DNA from: Gryllus longicercus
Taxonomy: Eukaryota > Arthropoda > Insecta > Orthoptera > Gryllidae
DNA length: 64,000 bases
Reading direction: 5' to 3'
Assembly: GCA_038098605.1 (NCBI GenBank)
Contig: JAZDUA010000327.1
Span: forward strand, 1,437,501-1,501,500
Below are positions 56,868 through 64,000 of the stretch, piece by piece (position 1 is the first letter of the stretch; every line of letters starts with the position of its first letter). A model generated the notes under the pieces. It saw only the letters and a list, made by a program, of their open reading frames with translations, was not told the origin of the DNA and searched no databases. The translations under genes were made by a program, and so were the position numbers.

Positions 56868-56965
56868 TGGATGCCCGAGGTCGTTAAGCCTGAAGGGTCG
56901 TTGCCGCTTCGGCTAGAAGGGTCGCCGGTTCCAATCCTGCATCGTGCATCGGCATATGTGTTGTT
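56868..56965 (+). mobile_element. tRNA-Leu-like SINE head fragment
   Basis: GTGGATGCCCGAGGTCGTTAAG (A box) and GTCGCCGGTTCCAATCCTGC (B box, 56926-56937) at tRNA spacing, with a stem-like GCCGCTTCGGC between them. Resembles the heads of family 1 SINEs. No matching acceptor stem or 3' end, so not a functional tRNA. Confidence 0.55.
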
Positions 56966-57149
56966 CTTCGTACAGTTTAAAAATCACAGTGGTCGCTGTA
57001 TGACAAAGATGTTGAAAAGCGTCCTTAAAACAATCTACTCTCCCAGTAACTCCGTTATTGATGGTGTTTTTTCTTCTGAAACACATGAAGGCGTCTTTCT
57101 TACAGAAGTAAACGTAGGAACAATGAACACTTTCGTGTAGATTTGTTCG

Positions 57150-58065
57150 ACTTTAAATTTGCAAACTCACCGAAAATTATCAAATTTGTTGTACATTTGA
57201 CGAAGATGTGTAAGTGTGTGACTGTTCTGCACATCTGAAATGAGTCACGATTGAAATGAGAATTGCATTTAAAGTAGTAACTAATAAATTATGTAATACT
57301 TATACGAATCTGCGAAATAAAGTATTTTTGATTCCACATAATAACCTGACACAACCACAAAAAACAATAAAGCAAATGCAATAGACAATTTTATCCACGA
57401 ATGTAATTTAAAGACCGCAGGAACATTCTTTTGCTTTTACTGGAAGCTTTCTTATTCATTTATGAAGTCAAACATATGAAACATGTTTTTACTATTGCTA
57501 TCTCGAAACGATCACTTTTAACCTACTTCTCATCTGAATTAAAGTTCCATAATTATTATCCAGAAGAACATTTTTCATTACTTTAACGTGTTAAATGCTG
57601 GAATTGCGATGCATTTTCCCTATTGTACCTTCGTGTATGAGATCATTTGTTTCTAAAAATTGCTTTCATTAGATTTCGTACTTCACTAGATATTCGCGAT
57701 ATTTCAATGGTCAATTTCAAGCAGGAAAACAATTTAAAAATTCAGAATAAGCTTTTCAAGAGCTTTTCAAACATTTGTATTGCGTAACTTATTTTTGAAT
57801 GTAGTGTTCGCATGGAATTAAGAAACGGATGATGTCAGAAATTGAAAACCGTATGACGTATTCCAAAAATATATTTCATCTGCTAAGATATTTAGAAAAA
57901 AATTGTCTTTTGCAAACCATTGATTTATTATTTAAATTTTATTTTTACATCTTTCTACTTTTGATTCTAACTTTCTTTTATTTTTAATTTGTCTTATCCT
58001 CATTTCACGTATATTATCTTGGATTAGTTGTTTCTTTGAATATGTACCGAATATCAGCCAAATGT
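57150..58065. other. AT-rich spacer, nothing recognised
   Basis: No gene or repeat was recognised in this stretch. Confidence 0.5.
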
Positions 58066-58079
58066 TTTGTTTTTCTTGA

Positions 58080-58310
58080 ATTCAGCGTCTCCGAGAAGTT
58101 GCTGTAATGAGAAATGCCGCCTCCAGGACCGATTTCGCCACAAACAGATGCCGCTTCGATACCCGCCAATGTGGGTGAACATTTTAAACGAGGCCGTTAG
58201 GGCCCAGTGCTTGTTAAAATTCCCTTGGCCCGCCGACGAGAGCTCCTTCCTCGTCTCAAAAAGGACCCACGACTGACCTAAAAGCCCAAAGTTACCTCGT
58301 GAGAGGAGCA
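58080..58310. other. Isolated GC-shifted block, exon or conserved element
   Basis: 230 bp of balanced, non-repetitive sequence inside AT-rich DNA, with an acceptor-like TTTTTCTTGAATTCAG just before it. Both strands are open: plus reads RFRHKQMPLRYPPMWVNILN and minus reads TASFKMFTHIGGYRSGICLW. I recognise neither. It could be an exon, a retroelement piece or a regulatory block. Confidence 0.25.
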
Positions 58311-58879
58311 AGAAATTAATTTTCTAACAACATGCAAAATATACGAAACGCGCTCTTTCCAAAACGCATTACTTTCGAGCTTATAGCGTTCACAGACGGA
58401 CGTAATGCCCCAGAGGTCTCCGGAATTAGCCAACCGATGGATGAACTGACGATGTTGGAGTGGTAGACGTAGTCAAACTACGGGAGTCGAAATGAGGGTT
58501 GTGGAATGGGGAATTGGGGCGTTACTATGATAGGGATAAAAGAAATACAGAAGATGCTGAAAGAATGAAGATAAGAGATTCACTCAGGAGAAGAATTTGG
58601 AGAGTGACATGCGTAAAATGGAAGTAGATTTATCGAAAGGAAAAAGTTCAATGTGGTCAGAATACGAACAAACTAAACAAACAAAGCGGTATGTGGTAAG
58701 AGTTAGCGAGAGGAACGGGGACAAGATACACAAGGGAGAATTGATAATTGATAATAACGTAGGGGGTGGGGAATGTCAGTAATGGTACAGGAGGAATAGA
58801 AGATGAAAGGGATTCGGAAGATGACAATACCGAGGATCGAATCAACGACGTACACCTTAAATACTGAACGTGCGCCAAG

Positions 58880-59335
58880 GAGAGGGAATAGCGAGTGTGT
58901 AAATACTGAACGTGCGGTAGGAGAGTTAATACGATTGCGAGTGTGTGTGAGCAGGTAGCGGTGAGACCGCCGTGAACGAGCAAGTGCAATGCGAGCGAGT
59001 GCAACGCCGAAAACAATGAGAGCGGCGCGAACGAGAAGCGAGTCGGGGAGGAGGCAACTGCGAACGGCGGGGATGGGTGAGAGGCATTTCGCCTGGCGGC
59101 TGCGGCGGGTCGCGGTAGGAGGAATATGTATGAGCAGATCTTTGAAATAAAACCGCTCGAGGCGGCGCGCAAGGGCTGAGAGCGCGCGCGCCTCGTCTGC
59201 TCAAGGTGAATTTCGCGTAATGAACTCGTGCGGCGCGGGGCGGGGCGGCGCGGGGCGGGGGCGGGGCGGGGCGGGGCGGACGGCGTCTTCAAGCGAAGCG
59301 GCGCCCCCGCGGAGGGCGCGCTTCTTCCCAGAGGC
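58880..59335. other. CpG-rich block with (GGGGC)n end
   Basis: 58880-59150 repeats GAGTGTGTAAATACTGAACGTGCG-like text twice near 58865 and 58905. 59230-59283 is GGGGCGGC-rich. No recognised gene. Confidence 0.45.
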
Positions 59336-59374
59336 TTCTTCCGCTGCGCACGCGTCTTTTTGATGTCGCTTTTG

Positions 59375-60330
59375 GGCCCTTGCTTACCTTTGCTCCTTCG
59401 TGCGAGGAAACGCGCTTTCCCCTTTATGACGTTTACGAGTAATGCGTTAGATATGTGGTTTTATGGAGCTTCATTACTTCATGGGAATCCACATCGTGGC
59501 TGGACCACTACACGCTCTCCCTCTCTCTCTCTCTCTCTCTCCCCCTCTCTCTTTCCCCTCTCTCTCCCACTCTCTTCTTCCCCTCCTGTCCCACTCTCCC
59601 TTCCCCCTCTCTCCCTTCCTCTCTCTCTCCCTTCCTCTCTCTCTCCTTTCCTCTCTCTCTCCTTTCCTCTCTCTCTCCTTTCCTCTCTCTCTCCTTTCCT
59701 CTCTCTCTCCTTTCCTCTCTCTCTCCCTTCCTCTCTCTCTCCTTTCCTCTCTCTCTCCCTTCCTCTCTCTCTCCCTTCCTCTCTCTCTCCCTTCCTCTCT
59801 CTCTGTCTCTAAATGAATAAATGACAAATAAAAAAATCAAGGGAATTTGAATATCTAGAACGTCACACGATTTTGCTCGAAACATCAAGTTGTAGTGTTT
59901 ACACTTGATGTCACGTTCTTTAGCCTGAACTAATACTTTTGTCCTTCTTGCGAGTAAACACGTGTTCTGTGTGCAAAGGGTTAGGAGTAATGCATGAGTT
60001 TCATTACTTGGTAATCCACCTCGTCTAGGTACCATTACTCTTCTTCTCTCTCTCTCCCTCTCTCTCTCCCTCTCTCTCTTCTTCTCTCTCTTCTTCTCTC
60101 TCTTCTTCTCTCTCTTCTTCTCTCTCTTCTTCTCTCTCTTCTTCTCTCTCTTCTTCTCTCTCTTCTTCTCTCTCTTCTTCTCTCTCTTCTTCTCTCTTCT
60201 TCTCTCTCTTCTTCTCTCTCTTCTTCTCTCTCTTCTTCTCTCTCTTCTTCTCTCTCTTCTTCTCTCTCTTCTTCTCTCTCTTCTTCTCTCTCTTCTTCTC
60301 TCTCTTCTTCTCTCTCTTCTTCTCTCTCTT

Positions 60331-60362
<32 letters not shown>

Positions 60363-60810
60363 CCTTTCTCTCTCTCCCTTTCTCTCTCTCCCCTTTCTCT
60401 CTCTCCCTCTCCATCTTCATAAGTTGAGGTATGAAGTTTCATTAAAATGAAGTTGGTAATACACCCAGTGACTACGATTATTCTCTCCGATTATTCCGTG
60501 TTTCTAAATAAGTAAATCGTAATTCTTGTTAAAAATGGATGGAAATTCCAGAATATATGAAGTTGTGCATTTGTGTTACAAACATAAAAGTTTACTATTT
60601 ACACTTCTGAGTCTTGACTTCTACCCTTACCTGCTTTTGCTCTTTGTTGGGAATAAACACGCGGGTTCTCTAAACAAGGTTTAAGAGCGAGGTAATATAT
60701 GATATGTATGAAGATTCTTTACTTGGTAGTCTACCCTTGAATGTACCATAGGTTTATTACTCTTTGTTTCTCAATACGTAAATTGCAATAAAATACATTA
60801 CAGATAGTTC
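59375..60810. repeat. Three-copy tandem unit carrying CT arrays
   Basis: Units begin near 59379 (TTACCTTTGCTCCTTCGTGCGAGGAAACGCG), 59930 (TTTTGTCCTTCTTGCGAGTAAACACG) and 60626 (TTACCTGCTTTTGCTCTTTGTTGGGAATAAACACG). Each continues with a GAGTAATGC-like segment, TTCATTACTTGGTAATCCAC and TACCATTACTCT. Units 1 and 2 then hold CT arrays (59515-59812, 15-bp TTCCTCTCTCTCTCC; 60045-60415, 12-bp TTCTTCTCTCTC). Unit 3 has only TTACTCTTTGTTTCTC. All continue with CTAAATAARTAAAT-like text. Confidence 0.8.
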
Positions 60811-60814
60811 GACT

Positions 60815-61625
60815 TTATTTTTATCTTGAACATCTATGAAATTTATTCATTGTATTTTGTCGAATGAAATCTTAAAGAACTCGACTCTCTACATTTCTCG
60901 TTGTTCTTTATTACTGAATCAAATTGACACTAAATGAAAGATATTGAATATATTACTCTCTTATTAATATATCACATCTTAGTAATATATACTTTTGGAT
61001 ATTTAAATGTAATTTAATAAGTTGTTGAAATATAATAAAAATATAAGAATAATAATAACAATAATAACAATAACAACTGAATGCTTTTGTGATATCGGTG
61101 GCGCTATTGGGAATTACCGGCTGAATAAAAATATTTTATAAAAAGTGAATCGAAAGCTTATCTATTTTCGAACCGCATCGTAGTCACTTTACGCATCAAC
61201 TTTCATTTCATTTTCCTTCCTTGCTCTCTTCTTTCAGTTTAGTAAATAAGTCCTGTAAACCCTGGAGCATCCATTACGCCTTCTACGTTGCTTCTATTCC
61301 TCCGAAATGTGAGAGCTTTGATAGAGAGATCTAAACATGCTTCTTGATGTAATAATAAAGTAAATTAAATTTTGTGAAATGAAGAACCGAAATATACCGC
61401 AGTAATATGCTTAAAATTTTAAGATATAATATTTTCGTTGAAATTATGTGTGCACATTCGTGCCTATAATGGTAATTCATACTTCTCGAAAATAATACCA
61501 AGTTTCACATTAAAACTCAAAAAAGTGAGGATTTTTCATGTTTTGCAAAATACTGCTTCTGGAATGATTACGTCGAGCTGTGAACCTCTTTGATACTTTG
61601 GTTCTACCGTTCTCTACATACTCCT
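60815..61625. other. AT-rich spacer, nothing recognised
   Basis: Contains (AATAATAAC)n text near 61045-61075. No gene seen. Confidence 0.5.
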
Positions 61626-61632
61626 CTGACAA

Positions 61633-61860
61633 CTCTGAATTGCCTCGTGCACTCTGCATTCGCGCGTTTACAGCCCTCACTTTTCTATCACAAGGCTCTG
61701 AATTAACTCGTGCCCTCTGCATTCACGTGCTTACAGCCCTCACTTTTCTATCACAAGGTTCTTAATTCTCTCGTGCACTCTGCATTCACGCGCTTACAAC
61801 CCTCACTTTTCTATCACAAGCCTCTGAATTCCCTCGTGCACTCACTTTCCTATTGCGAGG
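61633..61860. repeat. 63-bp minisatellite, 3.6 copies
   Basis: Units at 61633, 61696, 61759 and 61822 share CTCTGAATT, CTCGTGCACTCTGCATTC, ACAGCCCTCACTTTTCTATC. The 63-bp period is 21 codons, so several frames stay open (for example ALCIHVLTALTFLSQGSEL), but there is no start context or signal. Confidence 0.95.
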
Positions 61861-61879
61861 CATGTCTCTCCAATTCTGT

Positions 61880-62425
61880 CGTCAAAATATGTTTCGTCTG
61901 GGAGTCGCGCGACCTTCATTTTTCGTGGCTGCGAATGCACTGCGGGTCGGGTGCGAGCGTTCGCGGTCGCGGGGGAGAGGAAGGAGGGTCCTCCAAAGAC
62001 CCTCCTCGCCTGCCTTCTCAAGGCGCCGAAGTTAGAGGCCAAGTTGTGTCGTGAAGGCGACGCGCCAGCGGCTGTGGCGGTCACGATGGCGGAGGTCTTG
62101 GCAGTGGATGTAGCGGTGGAGGTGGTGGTGGTAGTGGCATTGATTGTGGCAGTGGTTGTGGGTGATTTGCATGACAGTGGAAGTGGCGGTGGCAGTGGTT
62201 GTGGCGGTGGTGGAGACGATGGCGGTGGAGGTGGATGTATGTGGTCGAGGTAGATGTGGTGGCAATGGCTGTGTTTGCGGCCGTGGCGGTAGCGATGGCG
62301 GTGGCAATGCTTGTGACAATGGCGGCGGCGACGGTGTGGGATGCAGTGGTGGTGGTGGTGGTCGTAGATGTGGTGGGAGTGGATGCGGGAAGGTGGTGGA
62401 GATAATGAATGTGGTGGCGGTGTTG
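61880..62425. repeat. GC block then GTGGY-rich degenerate array
   Basis: 61900-62060 is CpG-rich with a short hairpin GGAGGGTC/GACCCTCC (61983-62005). 62080-62420 is a degenerate GTGGCGGTG/GTGGTG array. No gene recognised. Confidence 0.7.
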
Positions 62426-62559
62426 GCAGTGCTCTCGGCGAGGCTACAATTCTCCCAGAAGTTGCTGTGCAGCCAGAGCAAATATGCGCAGAGGGAAGTA
62501 GTTGGTGGGAGGTAGTGGTGTGTCTAAAGGAGGAGGGAGGGGGAGAGTGAGTGTGGTGT

Positions 62560-63580
62560 TGAGAAGGGATGAGTCAGGGGAGGAGAGCGAAGACGATACG
62601 CCACCCCCACAAGAAAGTTCCACAGCGCCCTGCGTTATGAAGAGCGATCCACATCTGCGATGAGATCCCGAGATGGTTGGGTTTGCTGGATGAAAAGATT
62701 TGTTGGCGATTTGGCCCAAGAAATTAGTTGTGAGTAGGACTCTAAGATGAGAAACGATAATTAAACTTTCTGGCAGAATTTACTCTGAAAAATTGAAAAA
62801 AACGTTTGATTTCTTTGTTATTTCCGTGTGGAGAGAAAAATAAAAGGTCTAATTGTCATGTTTGATTGCAATGAATCTGACGGACTTAAATTGCCGGTTC
62901 AATGATCTTTCAACAAAAAAGATATGTATATTATAGTTATTGGTGACAGTTGTATTATATTAAGATATGTCCATTATAGTTATTGGTGAAGATGGTATAT
63001 TATAGTTATTTTCTTTTATCCGTCTGGATATTTTTTCCAAATTATGTCGAAATTTTTTCATATGCTACATTTTTTGTGATCTCAACTGGGACCTACTTTT
63101 AAGGTGAAATTGTGAGAAATTCCTTCAAGGCATAAGATAAATATATGCGAATGAGGTGTGAGAGAACTCGTGATTTTTTTTTAAGCCAGATATTGTAAGG
63201 AAATATATGTGCTGACATATTGAACATATGGGTTCACATGAAAATTTTCTGATATAAACATTTTAAGATTGTACACACTCATTTTATTTATAAATACTTT
63301 CACAACATAATTAAAGACAATTACCTGAATTTTTTAAATAGAAAAGGTCCATGTCAGTAGCACACCAAAATAGTTGTAGGAGTTTTGTGACATCTGCTAT
63401 ACTTGCATTTTATCTTCTTTCTTCATCCAGGCTAGAAATTCAAGACCTCTGAAACGAATCCTTTTTATTTCCTAAATTCGAATTAAAGATTTTGACAATC
63501 CACACGTCCTCCACATCCACGCAGCTCTGTGTTTCGCAACAAACAAAACTTTCAACTCTCACCCGCTGTGCAGTTCCATT
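62560..63580. other. AT-rich spacer, nothing recognised
   Basis: A small direct repeat ATTATAGTTATTGGTGA occurs at about 62931 and 62973. Nothing else recognised. Confidence 0.45.
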
Positions 63581-63584
63581 AACT

Positions 63585-63860
63585 CAACACAGCATCGAAA
63601 CCAAGAGCCCGCGTTCAAAGCGACGAAGCCACAACCGGCGACCGAACTTGGAAATTATTCCGCGCCGTTTTTCACAGAAGCGGGGCAGCCGCTGCCCGCC
63701 GGCACAGCGTCGCCGCGAGCGGGGGCGGGCCAGGGGCGAGGGCCGCTGTGTGTGCTGCGGGCTTATTTACATCAAAAGACCAAGAGAAGTGGAGCGACGT
63801 TCGGACGAGCAATATTTACGTTACTCGCCACATACTGGAGTTCTAGGAACACGTTTGGGT
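63585..63860. other. CpG-rich non-repetitive block
   Basis: Contains TTGGAAATTATTCCGCGCC (with the palindrome GGAAATTATTCC) and GGGCTTATTTACATCAAAAG inside CpG-rich text, a pattern seen in the other islands. No coding frame recognised; candidate regulatory element. Confidence 0.35.
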
Positions 63861-64000
63861 TCCAGGAATAACTAGTCGGTTAGAAACTTATTTTGAGAGG
63901 AGAAATACTTAATACCATTAATATTTTAAGTAAGTATGAAATTGTGGTCGATCAACTTTCGCGAATGTACGCCTTAAATGGTAATACCCTCTTTCCAGAA

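Overview
The window looks like nuclear DNA of an animal, most likely an insect with a large, repeat-rich genome. Reasons: AT-rich unique sequence alternates with short CpG-rich islands and very long simple-sequence arrays; there are tRNA-derived SINEs and decayed Tc1, pogo/Tigger and hAT-type DNA transposons; and the two clear genes have TATA boxes, secretory signal peptides and AATAAA poly(A) signals. A polyneopteran (stick insect, cockroach/termite or orthopteran relative) is a guess from overall texture only. No bacterial operon, CRISPR, rRNA or intact tRNA gene was seen.

The gene content is small. Two intronless paralogous genes lie on the minus strand (2049-3233, 394 aa; 13455-14798, 447 aa), head-to-tail about 10 kb apart. 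Both encode secreted proteins made almost entirely of blocks of 6-17 serines, a Glu-Glu pair and a short Val/Ile run closed by an acidic pair, between a Cys-containing N-terminal segment and a Cys-Ser-Cys C-terminus. TATA box, 5' UTR, 3' end and about 240 bp of upstream DNA are recognisably shared, so this is a true segmental gene duplication. The design suggests a heavily phosphorylated, beta-strand-forming secretion (silk, glue, cement or eggshell-like), but I recognise no named family. This pair is the best candidate in the window for an undescribed system.

Layout. 1-1270: GC block, 10-bp minisatellite, four-copy tandem repeat and heat-shock-element-like sites. 1849-3480: gene 1. 3480-13250: AT-rich spacer with a ~285-bp degenerate tandem repeat, an inverted pair of a dispersed repeat (6650-7092 / 10552-10995), a 21-23-bp minisatellite and microsatellites. 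13249-15040: gene 2. 15-64 kb: gene-poor DNA in which CpG-rich islands (16.0, 18.3, 20.3, 22.9, 25.3, 28.4, 31.7, 35.3, 40.0, 41.8, 44.5, 48.6, 51.6, 55.6-56.8, 59.0, 63.7 kb) alternate with AT-rich sequence, transposon fossils and arrays (CTCTCG at 26.7 and 32.1 kb, a 0.9-kb polypyrimidine tract at 27.4 kb, CCGCCA at 30.4-31.7 kb, CT-rich at 51.8-52.4 and 59.5-60.4 kb). A possible 54-bp coding microexon with good splice sites lies at 25616-25669; with the islands it hints that the right part could be an intron or regulatory domain of a large gene, which is inference.

Mobile elements: a Tc1 (DD34E) fossil at 29063-29524; a deleted pogo/Tigger element with terminal inverted repeats at 49622-50579; a hAT-like non-autonomous element at 54181-54730; a 220-bp foldback element at 35791-36010 that interrupts a SINE-like repeat; at least three copies of a Leu/Ser-tRNA-like SINE; and a second dispersed SINE-like family with four copies. 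Many long open frames in the arrays (poly-Arg/Trp, poly-Pro, Ser-Leu, Arg-Glu) are composition artefacts and are not annotated as genes.
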